From: Acetobacter sacchari
GTDB lineage: Bacteria > Pseudomonadota > Alphaproteobacteria > Acetobacterales > Acetobacteraceae
Length of the DNA stretch: 64,000 nucleotides
Assembly (NCBI RefSeq): GCF_017377715.1
Contig: NZ_JAFVMF010000012.1
Span: forward strand, 62,001-126,000
Direction: 5' to 3'
In this document: positions 47,128 through 55,511 of the stretch, one piece after another
Numbering within the stretch: position 1 is the first letter of the stretch
Layout of the letters: every line of letters starts with the position of its first letter
The notes under the pieces: generated by a model
The model's database searches: none
Seen by the model: only the letters and a program-made list of their open reading frames with translations
Told to the model about the DNA's origin: nothing
Position numbers and translations under genes: made by a program

Positions 47128-48687
47128 GTGATCTCAAATAAATTAAAAAAAGCTGACGCACTGCAAACATCAGGAAAATATGGATCAGCCATTAAAGCTT
47201 ATAAAATTATTCTGAAAGATTATCCAGATAATTTTGACGTATTGAATGGCCTTGGATATGCTTTATATTCACTTGAGTATTTTTCGGAGGCTGTTATTGC
47301 TTTTCGCAAGGCATTAAAAATTCGATCTAACACTCATTCTTCTCGCCTTAACCTTGCTAGATCGCTCTATCTTTTGGGTCACGTGCGCGAGGCTTCCGCT
47401 GAATACGAGTATCTAATAAGTTTTGGGGATGAAGACAATAAATTGAAGGCCCTCAACAACCTGGCCGTTATAGCCCCAGGTAACATAGGTTATGATAACG
47501 AACGAGTTCTCGAAATTCGACGCCGTTGGGCTGAGAGCCAAGCCCCACAAATCATCCCACGACGCGTCTTTAATAATTCGAATGAACGTCTCCGGTTAGC
47601 CTATTATGGATCGTATTTCTCTAATAAGAACTGGATGAAAATGTATATGGGGGTGATTAACGCTCATAATCGTTCCCGTTTTGACGTGAATATTATAGCC
47701 GATGGGCCACCTCCTGACTTTCAGAATGGATATGTTGATCACGAGAACGATCGGATATGGGGAGTAGAATCCCTGTCAAATGCTGAATTATCAAACCTTA
47801 TTTTTGAAGAAAAAATCGATATTCTTGTGGATTTGAATGGCTATAGTCACCAACGCAGGTTGCCCCTTTTAAACTACAGATCTGCACCAGTCCAATTGGT
47901 ATGGAATGGAATGTATGCGACCACTGGCTTTCCTAATGTCGACGGAATTATTGGCGACAATCAAGCCATCCGCTCTAATGAGCAGGAGTTCTACACCGAA
48001 AAATTTATTCGATTAGACGGTACTTACCTTCCATTCGATTTCTTTTATGATACCACTCCCGTAACAAATTCTCCATGCTTAGGCAATGGCTATATAACAT
48101 TTGGCAGCTTAAACTCAAGCTACAAGATAACGGAAGAAACCATAGAGTTCTGGGCGTCCATTATGATGTCTGTAACTGGATCACGTATGGTTGTGAGGAC
48201 AAAAACCTTGGATAAAGAATGCAATAGAAAGGAAATTATCCATCGTTTTACGAAACATGGTATCGATCAAAATAGAATTTCTCTTTTTGGATCAGGTTCT
48301 CACGAATCGTACCTTAAAACTTATGAACAGATAGATATTGCATTGGATACTTTACCTTACAGTGGCGGCACGACCACAGTAGAAGCCCTATGGCAAGGTG
48401 TCCCTGTATTAACTGTGCCGGGCGATAGGTGGGCAAGCAGAACATCAGCGTCCATCTTAAGTGCGGCGGGTTTTGTGGATTTCATAGCTACAAATCAAGA
48501 GGACGCGATACTTCGCGTACGCTCCGCAGCGTCTGACTATACGGAATTAAATAACGCCAGAATAAATCGGCGCATAAAACTAAAAAATAGTAACGCCTGT
48601 GCGACTCAAAAAATATGCAACGAACTTGAACATATTTATGCGGATAAATTTGCAGCTCTTCGCCTAGATTCCGAGTCATTTTTATGA
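47128..48687 (+). CDS. TPR/O-GlcNAc-transferase-like (SPINDLY/GT41) glycosyltransferase
   Basis: 519 residues. About 1-110 are three TPR units (SGKYGSAIKAYKIILKDYPD, FSEAVIAFRKALKIRS, GHVREASAEYEYLISFGD). About 150-500 is the GT41 catalytic region: IDILVDLNGYSHQRRLPLL, RSAPVQLVWNGMYATTGFP, ITFGSLNSSYKI and LDTLPYSGGTTTVEALWQGV with GDRWASRTSAS. The family adds a sugar to Ser/Thr of proteins, often surface proteins in bacteria. Codon use is strongly AT-rich, unlike every flanking core gene, and IS remnants bracket it: acquired DNA. Partner protein not seen. Confidence 0.82.
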   Translation: MISNKLKKADALQTSGKYGSAIKAYKIILKDYPDNFDVLNGLGYALYSLEYFSEAVIAFRKALKIRSNTHSSRLNLARSLYLLGHVREASAEYEYLISFGDEDNKLKALNNLAVIAPGNIGYDNERVLEIRRRWAESQAPQIIPRRVFNNSNERLRLAYYGSYFSNKNWMKMYMGVINAHNRSRFDVNIIADGPPPDFQNGYVDHENDRIWGVESLSNAELSNLIFEEKIDILVDLNGYSHQRRLPLLNYRSAPVQLVWNGMYATTGFPNVDGIIGDNQAIRSNEQEFYTEKFIRLDGTYLPFDFFYDTTPVTNSPCLGNGYITFGSLNSSYKITEETIEFWASIMMSVTGSRMVVRTKTLDKECNRKEIIHRFTKHGIDQNRISLFGSGSHESYLKTYEQIDIALDTLPYSGGTTTVEALWQGVPVLTVPGDRWASRTSASILSAAGFVDFIATNQEDAILRVRSAASDYTELNNARINRRIKLKNSNACATQKICNELEHIYADKFAALRLDSESFL

Positions 48688-48864
48688 AACACCGGTCTCT
48701 GTACACAACAAAACCCCTATACTTAAAAATTCTGCCAATGTCATCCTTTGGGTTAGATCATGCAGCACCTTGATATTTTTTGATAAATCATGATTTGTCA
48801 TGATAGCGCGGCGGCCCACCCAGGAGAGATGCCATGGCCGCCCCTCAGGTCGATCCGCAGGCCG

Positions 48865-49035
48865 GTGCGCGCTCCGGTCCGCAGTGAGGGACGCCAGCTC
48901 CAGACGCTAATCGATGAGGCTCTGGCCGGTCAGAACGAAAAGCGGAAATAGTTACGCCCGCGCGCGTCCGTCATGGCGACCTATCAAGCCAGTCGCGAGA
49001 TCTTCACGCCGCGCTACCGGATACTGGCGGAGTGA
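48865..49035 (+). pseudogene. Remnant of an RHH-type antitoxin gene
   Basis: In one frame the sequence reads VRAPVRSEGRQLQTLIDEAL-AGQNEKRK, an in-frame TAG, then VMATYQASREIFTPRYRILAE and TGA. This is the order of antitoxins that pair with Doc (EGRQLQ... then VMAAYEASHERFGALYRxLAE). The premature stop inactivates it. It lies immediately before the toxin remnant; 48688-48864 holds nothing else I can support. Confidence 0.6.
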
Positions 49036-49046
49036 CGGAGTGTCTG

Positions 49047-49381
49047 ATGCTGACTGAAGTGCCGGCTATTCATGTGGGTCAGACTCCCGCTACGGCGGTT
49101 TGAACAGAGTGTGCGATCTATGGCTGCTGGACGCAGCGCTGTTTCGATTGCAGACCGGGTCTTATGCGGAACTGGTCGAAGAAGAGGCGGCAGCCCTTTG
49201 GGAAAGCCTGCCGCAGAATCACTCGTTCATCGACGGCAATAAACGCGCTACTTTTACCGTGATCTGGATCGTTCTGGTGATTAACGGGACCCGGTGGACC
49301 GCCAACGCTCAAGGCACGGAAGATTTCCCGCTAGGTCTCTATGTTACTGGCACATTCAGGCTGGGGATTCTGCCGCCCTGA
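49047..49381 (+). pseudogene. Truncated Fic/Doc (death-on-curing) toxin gene
   Basis: From the ATG at 49047 the frame reads MLTEVPAIHVGQ and stops. After a shift near 49080 it continues YGGLNRVCDLWLLDAALF to the Fic signature HSFIDGNKRATF (family HPFxDGNKR) near 49220-49255. The C-terminus after GTFRL is replaced by IS copy 2. Doc kinases phosphorylate EF-Tu. The signature is intact, but the N-terminal frameshift and lost end make function unlikely. Confidence 0.65.
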
Positions 49382-50284
49382 GTGTTAGGGCAATCCGCAT
49401 GAGACGATCTGCGGCGCTTCTTCATCGCCAGGCTCAGGACTCATTTTTCAAGATAGAAGATGAAGCTTGCTGCGATGTGGATTGCGGACATGAATTTGTA
49501 GCGCAGCGGTCGTATCGTGTTGCGACACGTCACCAACCTTTAGGCTTTGCGACATATTTTCGATTAGATAGCGCTTTTTTAGAGATGCCAGTCGTAAGAA
49601 GGCTTGGATCTCCGGTTCTTCTTCGGCAGGATATCAGGCGGTGATATTGCGTTCCGCGAGAGACTGTCTGATCCGGTTGCCGTCATAGCCCCGGCCTCCG
49701 ATGACTTCGTTCTGTCTCATCCGGCAAATCTGTCAGCCGAACGCCTGCCCTTTTGAAGTCACTGACCTGGTTCGCTGTCAGATGTAGCCGAACCAGGCGG
49801 CCCTGAACGTCGCATACGGCATGGAGATTTGAGTTCAGGCCGCCTTTTGCCCGTCCGAGATGGCGGGGAAAAGCCTTTTTTGAAGGAGTAAGGCGGATGT
49901 CCGACGTGCTTTCAGATGTGCCGCATCGATCATCAGGCGCCTGGAACGGCCAGCCTGCTCCATCAGGACGACAAAGATCCGGTCAAAGGCACCCAGACGG
50001 TCCCATCGGGTAAAACGGTCGTATAAGATCCTTTACGGATCTTAGGTTTTCGGAATATATTTCCATTGAAGACCGTTGCGGATCACATAAAGAATCCCAC
50101 TCAGAACCCGCCTGTCGTCCACACGCGGCACGCCATGCGCCAAAGGAAAATACGGCCTGATCCGTTCCATCTGGCGTTCAGAAAGTAAAAATATCTCACT
50201 CACAACCTCACCTCCCTCGGGTAAGCCTGTGAATCACAACAGCCAACTCAGTTCGTCGAATTAACGAATCCTGAGCCTAAGTCC
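49375..50284 (-). mobile_element. Decayed IS5-like insertion sequence, copy 2
   Basis: About 910 bp, the fuller copy. The minus strand begins MSEIFLLSERQMERIRPYFP and LSGILYVIRNGLQWKYIPK, then meets stop codons. RWDRLGAFDRIFVVLMEQAG, LMIDAAHLKAHRTS and the C-terminal ISPPDILPKKN region follow in other frames. At least two frameshifts separate the parts, so it is dead. It truncates the doc gene on its left. Ends estimated; GGCTCAGGACTCAT (left) and GGCTCAGGATTCGT (right, reversed) resemble terminal repeats. Confidence 0.75.
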
Positions 50285-50290
50285 CGATAC

Positions 50291-50320
50291 AAAAAACGCA
50301 GGTTGTCGGTTTGCGCCGAC
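50291..50320 (-). terminator. Possible terminator of the peptidase operon
   Basis: On the minus strand GTCGG-CGCAAA-CCGAC (50305-50320) is followed after 8 bases by TTTTTT (50291-50296). A nested repeat CGAAAAC...GTTTTCG (50326-50361) lies just before it. It is 260 bases after the peptidase stop; 50362-50582 holds nothing else I can support. Confidence 0.4.
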
Positions 50321-50582
50321 GTAATCGAAAACTGGGAGAAGGGGAAAACCCCCTGTTTTCGCTACGACACGACACGCAAAACCAAGGGACACAAGTAGCG
50401 CATGCCGCCCGAGATAGGCAGAAATACCGCTAAGTTGCATTCGCAACGCCCCGCCACTGGCGGCGGTGGCGCGTGTAATCCACCGCAGGCGCACTCACGT
50501 CCCCACATCGCCACGCTTGCTTTAGCATCGCGGTTACGCACAACTCATGCTGTCGCACACCGTAAATGCAAAGAACGAAGAT

Positions 50583-52481
50583 CTAAAGTAATTGTGCGGT
50601 AGTTCCCTCCTCTTCTGTAGCGGAAGGAGGCTCGCAACGCCCGCCCAACCACTGCGTCAGAAATTCTTCCGCAATTCTGTAAAATGAGAGTCGATTGGGA
50701 TCCCTTTGAAAACCATGTCCCTCATCGGGATACAGGACGTAGGTTACGGGAACATCACTCTCACGCATCGCCTGCACCATCAGACGGGACTCACTTTCGG
50801 GCACGCGAGGGTCATTTGCGCCCTGCCCAATGAGCAGGGGCCGCCGGATATCTTTCGCACGATAGATGGGGGAGCGATCCCTCAGAAGTTTGGCTCCCTC
50901 GGCAGTTCTGGGATCGCCAAGAGCGCTGTACAGCATCGCCCTTTGGGATTCCCAATAGGCGGGGATAGCCTCGAGCAGCGATTCCAGATTGCTCGGCCCA
51001 ACAATATCAATCCCACATGCGTAACGCTCAGGGTGGCGGGTCAAAGCAGACAGGACCGCGTAGCCGCCATAACTTGCGCCCATAATGCCAAGCCTGAGCG
51101 GATCGGCGTAACCTTTTTCAATCGCCCATTGGACGGCGTCTTCAAGGTCATCATCCATCGACGCCCCCCACTGAAGATTTCCGGCCTCGATAAAAGCCTT
51201 GCCGAAACCTGTGGAAGATCGGAAATTTACAGAGAGTGCAGCGTAACCGCGATTGGCGAGCCACTGATGCACGGGCTCAAACGTCAAATTATCTCTAACC
51301 CATGGCCCTCCGTGTACAACCAGCACAAGAGGAGGTGGCTCAGCAGGTGTCGTGCCTTTCGGCAGCGACAGATAGGAAACCAGCGACAAGCCGTCGCGTG
51401 ATTGCAACACATGCGGCGTCATCTCTACGAGAGGCGCTTCATTCAGTTCCGGCCTCACGTCGTACAGAAGGCGAACAGATTTGTTATGCCTGTCGTAAAG
51501 ATACACAGAGCCAGGACGGGTGTCCGCCCGCAAGCCGACGGTCCACCATTGATCGTCGACGCTCCGGCTCAGCACACTCCAGCCTCGGCCGACGCTGTTA
51601 TCTAAAATTTCGAAATCGCGGAGAAGCGTGGAATTGAGCGGTACAATCTCTCTTTCGGTATAATTAACAAAATAGGCGAGTGGTTCGTAAGTAACCGGAT
51701 CGCCTATGTAACCGTTGATATCCGCACGGCTATCCGATGCAAGAACTGACTCCTCTCCCGTGGATAAGCTGACCGCAAGAAGCGCCGCCGTGTCTCGACC
51801 CTGGCTATCAACCAGGTAGACAGTATCGGCATTTTTGTTCAGGCCCACCACCTGCGAGACACGCGCATCATCAAGGGCGAAGCGTCTCCAGAGTGTCCAC
51901 TCCTCCGTAATGGATTTTCGCATAAGCGAAATAGAGCCATCCTTATCAGTCACCGCCCCCAGTATAATATTGAAAAAATCATCGAATAAAAACCAGTCAA
52001 TGGACGAATTTTGAAAAACAAGCTCTTTCGATCCTGTTTTTAAATTGACAATGTAAACATCGGAATACTGACTTTTTACGTTCGCCTGGTAGATTAAAAT
52101 TTCATCTGGTCGAAATCGACTGGTCGCAGCAACACTCGCTCGTATATTTTCACCGGGTGTCAGATCGCGAACAACTGGCCCGGCCGCACCCTCCATGTGG
52201 TTAACGGCAAAAATGCGCCAATTCTCGTCCCCATCGGTATCCGCCCCATATAAGAGGTGTTCATTGTCATGACACCAGGAAAACGAAAAAATCCCACGGA
52301 CCCTATCATTTGTAATGCATCTTGCTTTCGTCAAATCCGACCGGGGCGCGACCCAAATATTGGAAACGGAATCGATCGGGCTTGTCCACGCGAGAAAATT
52401 TCCATTTGGAGAAAGAATGCAGGGCGAATTTTCTGGGTTACCGAACAGAAAAGCACGAGGGATAAGTGAAATTTCAGTCAT
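50583..52481 (-). CDS. S9-family prolyl oligopeptidase-type peptidase, cytosolic
   Basis: 632 residues. N-terminal about 1-370 is a beta-propeller (FLAWTSPIDSVSNIWVA, GSVYLYDRHNKSVRLLY); about 385-620 is the alpha/beta-hydrolase domain. Triad: S470 in GASYGGY, D557 in GANDPRV and H589 in DEGHGF. VVHGGPWVRDN supplies the oxyanion region. No signal peptide, so it acts in the cytosol on short peptides. The ATG at 52481 overlaps the thioredoxin-fusion stop by 8 bases; a frame from 52511 has no site. Last gene of the TonB-ABC-Trx-peptidase operon. Lasso-peptide isopeptidases belong to this family, but those I know of are exported. Confidence 0.85.
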   Translation of the reverse strand: MTEISLIPRAFLFGNPENSPCILSPNGNFLAWTSPIDSVSNIWVAPRSDLTKARCITNDRVRGIFSFSWCHDNEHLLYGADTDGDENWRIFAVNHMEGAAGPVVRDLTPGENIRASVAATSRFRPDEILIYQANVKSQYSDVYIVNLKTGSKELVFQNSSIDWFLFDDFFNIILGAVTDKDGSISLMRKSITEEWTLWRRFALDDARVSQVVGLNKNADTVYLVDSQGRDTAALLAVSLSTGEESVLASDSRADINGYIGDPVTYEPLAYFVNYTEREIVPLNSTLLRDFEILDNSVGRGWSVLSRSVDDQWWTVGLRADTRPGSVYLYDRHNKSVRLLYDVRPELNEAPLVEMTPHVLQSRDGLSLVSYLSLPKGTTPAEPPPLVLVVHGGPWVRDNLTFEPVHQWLANRGYAALSVNFRSSTGFGKAFIEAGNLQWGASMDDDLEDAVQWAIEKGYADPLRLGIMGASYGGYAVLSALTRHPERYACGIDIVGPSNLESLLEAIPAYWESQRAMLYSALGDPRTAEGAKLLRDRSPIYRAKDIRRPLLIGQGANDPRVPESESRLMVQAMRESDVPVTYVLYPDEGHGFQRDPNRLSFYRIAEEFLTQWLGGRCEPPSATEEEGTTAQLL

Positions 52482-53673
52482 TTTTTTCTTCGATACTCTT
52501 GAAGTAATCAATCGAATTCAGAACAGAATAGGGGAGCTGAACACTTATGGCGTTGCTCGCCGAACGACCGCGCTGCATGACGCTGTTATATTCCGTCCAT
52601 ACGCGAGGATGCGTCTTTTTCAACCGATCATGACCATTCGCAATAATCAAATGAGCCTTTTCATGGTGACGCTCCTTTTCTTCCGGATCAGCGGGACAAC
52701 TGCCAAGGGTTGCAAATTCCTCCCTTGTTTTCGCAAACATTTCTTCCATCTCCTTCTTTTTGTGAATTTTTTCATAACGAAATGAATGATCAAATTCAGA
52801 TATTGTTTCTACGTATTTTCTAATATTATAAATATCCGGATTAAGAAGCGCCGTTGACGTGTCCAGGACCAAAAAACGGGCGGAATTATAATCACCCGAA
52901 ATCTTATTTTTCACGTCCGAGACAATTTCTTCAATTTTTTCGCTGAAATCATCAACTTCGCCGTAATAAATTTCTTCCATAAGGGTCAAAAAATCACAAA
53001 ACCATGACCCGTCAGAAAAAATCCCGTTGGTCAAAAATTTCAAATAATCTATGCAATCATTAAAGCTCATTATCAGAAAACGGAGGTAAAACGCCCTCAA
53101 ATCCAGCTTTGCAGGCATCACCAAGACTATATGCTCATAGTGGTTGCGCAAAACGTCTATCGGACTTTTGACGAAAATTTCGTGGATTAGGTCTTTTACA
53201 TCGTTGTCAGATATCGCCAAAGAAAGGACGTCAGACAATTCTTTGTTTATTTCATCAATATTTTTACAAGCACTCGATACACGGGAATTCAATTCGTCAC
53301 TGTTATCGCCGTTCCAAATAATTATTTTTGATTCTTTTTCACCGTGATGTCCCTTCTGTGCAGCGTCAATAGCTGATTGTATGGACTCAGGCGACAACCC
53401 CGAAGTGCGAAACACCTCACGCCCACGATCGAACACAATGAGAGCAGGTATAGACCTAATATTTAGTACAGATGAACCATAATTATTTTCATCAGTATTT
53501 ACTTTAACAAATAAAATTTTATCTGAATATTTTTCGGCGGCTTTTTTTAGTCGCGGCAAGCCCGCCACGCACGGCGCGCACCAAGGCGCCCAGAAATCCA
53601 CGATTACCGGCCCGACTTGATGTTCCAGTTCGTTCAAAAAGAACGCGTTATCAACTTCTCTTATTTCCATCAT
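52474..53673 (-). CDS. Thioredoxin domain fused to an unrecognised C-terminal domain
   Basis: 399 residues. 1-105 is a complete thioredoxin: VDFWAPWCAPC (W31-C35, WCAPC in place of WCGPC) and cis-proline P76 in IRSIPAL. From about 110 to 399 comes an acidic, mostly helical region I cannot assign (LRNHYEHIVLVMPAKLDL, FLILMSF-like helices, and a late Glu/Lys/His-rich coiled segment EKERHHEKAHLI). No signal peptide or membrane helix, so cytosolic. AT-rich codons. Start overlaps the ABC gene stop (ATGA) and its stop overlaps the peptidase start, giving tight coupling. Likely reduces disulfides of an imported substrate; inference. Confidence 0.78.
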   Translation of the reverse strand: MMEIREVDNAFFLNELEHQVGPVIVDFWAPWCAPCVAGLPRLKKAAEKYSDKILFVKVNTDENNYGSSVLNIRSIPALIVFDRGREVFRTSGLSPESIQSAIDAAQKGHHGEKESKIIIWNGDNSDELNSRVSSACKNIDEINKELSDVLSLAISDNDVKDLIHEIFVKSPIDVLRNHYEHIVLVMPAKLDLRAFYLRFLIMSFNDCIDYLKFLTNGIFSDGSWFCDFLTLMEEIYYGEVDDFSEKIEEIVSDVKNKISGDYNSARFLVLDTSTALLNPDIYNIRKYVETISEFDHSFRYEKIHKKKEMEEMFAKTREEFATLGSCPADPEEKERHHEKAHLIIANGHDRLKKTHPRVWTEYNSVMQRGRSASNAISVQLPYSVLNSIDYFKSIEEKND

Positions 53674-55409
53674 ACGTTTCCATACGTCAAGGTTTTTTCA
53701 GTTACGGTTCGATCGCTGAGTTCCAGAATATGATCGTAGAATTGCGTGGGTTCAACACGATGTGAAATGCTGATTATGCCAGAATTTGACAATCTTTCGC
53801 GAAAAATATGATAAATTTTCGCTTCGTTTTCCATGTCAAGCGCGCTTGTCGCTTCGTCCAGGAAAACAAAATCAGGTTTTTTCAGTAAAATCCTTATGAG
53901 TGCAATTCTCTGTCGCTGTCCGGGAGAAAGAACGTCCTGCCATTTTTCTGTTTCGTGCAGCCTGAAAGAGAGCTCCCACAAATCGAACAACGCGAGCGCT
54001 TCCTCGCAATCCTGATCAGATACAGTTTCCTGATCGTCGGGATAGACGAGCGCCGCTTTCAGAGTCCCGCGCGGCATGTATGATTCCTGCGGCAGCATTG
54101 CGATTGCGCTGCCTTCCGGAGCGTTGATCTCACCGTCGCTATACGGCCAGATGCCTGCGAGCGCACGGAATAAAGTGCTTTTACCCGCACCAGAGGCGCC
54201 TTTCACCCATATCCTGTCCCCCCTTCTGACGGAGAACGTGGCGTCGTTTATGAGAGTATCTCCGTTGGGAAGATTGACCGACACTCCCTCAACGATCAAA
54301 TCAGAAATCGACCGAGTTCCGCGCACAGTCGTCACGACAGCATCTGCAGCTTTGATGGCCGCATTCATCTCAGACACACGGGTAACCACCGCCCTATAAT
54401 TCTGAATTCCGGAAAAGTTGTTGGCGATCCACATCATGGAATGCGAAATCATCGTAACGCTTCCCGACACCCGCATCATATCGCTGAAAGTGATACCGCC
54501 CGAGAAATAGCGCGGCATCAGAAATACATCGATAACGATCCCGGTCAGCCATGATATGATCCCAGTAACAGGAGTGAATTTTAGGTGGAATAAATACATT
54601 TTTAAATTTGACAAAAATGCGTCGTCAAAATCTTTATCCAACCTCGCAATTTCAGCCGTATTTCCCCGAATAAGGGCGATTTGCTCCGAGTATTTTCGAA
54701 CCATTGCTGTAGAGAATCGAAAACTCGCCTCCCTGTGCTGCAAATTTATTGTATAATTGAGAAGATTTTTTCCAAAAGCGACGGTGACAATGGTCGCCAA
54801 CATTGACCATAAAAATGACAACATAAATGTTCCGCCCGGGACGCGATAATCGTGGCCGTGATACCACAAATCCAGGGGACCTCCTTTTGTAATAGCGATG
54901 TAGGAAAAGGTTACGAGACTGGAAAGCGTGCCAACCAAACCGAAACTAAGGTCGATTGTCTTGGAGGTGAACTGATTACAGTCCTCCGCAATGCGTTGAT
55001 CAGGATTATCAAGATTTTCAAATCGTTCTATTTTATAGAATGAGTTTTTTTCGATCCATTTTTTTATCATATCCTTGGTGAACCAACTTCTCCAGAGCAA
55101 CGAGAGCAACGCCGTCACAAACGTAACAACTGCACCAAAAGTCACCACGAAGCTTTCAACGAAAAAATTTCTCAACATTGCGGAAACCCAGTGCGCGCCG
55201 TCGCGATTCTGGATTACTTCAGCATAATTACTCATGGCCGCATTAGACAACGTATAGCAGTACGTCTGAAAAAAAGTTAACCCTATAAGGAGGGCGGCCA
55301 GACCATAACGAACGAATATGCGTTCCCTGGAACCCCAATAGCCGATGCTGATTCCCCATATATTTCCCATCAGGCTGTTCCTCCTGAATGGTATTTTTCC
55401 TTTTAACAT
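53670..55409 (-). CDS. SbmA/BacA-like permease fused to an ABC ATPase (BclA/YddA type)
   Basis: 579 residues. About 1-350 is the six-helix SbmA/BacA-like permease with the family motif LDNPDQRIAEDCNQF (133-147). About 370-575 is the nucleotide-binding domain: Walker A GASGAGKST (404-412), signature LSPGQRQR (from 494), Walker B FVFLDEATSALD (from 514). Relatives BclA (Bradyrhizobium) and Rv1819c import peptides, bleomycin or cobalamin; YddA is uncharacterised. AAAAGGATGTAGT precedes the ATG at 55409. Second gene of the operon, 102 bases after the TonB receptor; that gap holds no credible precursor peptide. Confidence 0.85.
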   Translation of the reverse strand: MLKGKIPFRRNSLMGNIWGISIGYWGSRERIFVRYGLAALLIGLTFFQTYCYTLSNAAMSNYAEVIQNRDGAHWVSAMLRNFFVESFVVTFGAVVTFVTALLSLLWRSWFTKDMIKKWIEKNSFYKIERFENLDNPDQRIAEDCNQFTSKTIDLSFGLVGTLSSLVTFSYIAITKGGPLDLWYHGHDYRVPGGTFMLSFLWSMLATIVTVAFGKNLLNYTINLQHREASFRFSTAMVRKYSEQIALIRGNTAEIARLDKDFDDAFLSNLKMYLFHLKFTPVTGIISWLTGIVIDVFLMPRYFSGGITFSDMMRVSGSVTMISHSMMWIANNFSGIQNYRAVVTRVSEMNAAIKAADAVVTTVRGTRSISDLIVEGVSVNLPNGDTLINDATFSVRRGDRIWVKGASGAGKSTLFRALAGIWPYSDGEINAPEGSAIAMLPQESYMPRGTLKAALVYPDDQETVSDQDCEEALALFDLWELSFRLHETEKWQDVLSPGQRQRIALIRILLKKPDFVFLDEATSALDMENEAKIYHIFRERLSNSGIISISHRVEPTQFYDHILELSDRTVTEKTLTYGNV

Positions 55410-55511
55410 ACTACATCCTTTTTGAATTAAATCTTAATTGTTTTTATTTGGAAAGTATCGGTGTGCAGTATCATGTCGGGTACGCGTATCGACAGAAATT
55501 TTCTTCATCAG

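Noticed and set aside
46323-50284. Functional composite transposon
   Set aside because: Both IS copies have frameshifted transposases, and the first lacks two internal blocks.
55427-55474. 15-codon minus-strand frame between receptor and ABC gene as a precursor peptide
   Set aside because: No ribosome site, no leader/core pattern, no cysteines or prolines; the gap is better read as the leader of the ABC gene.
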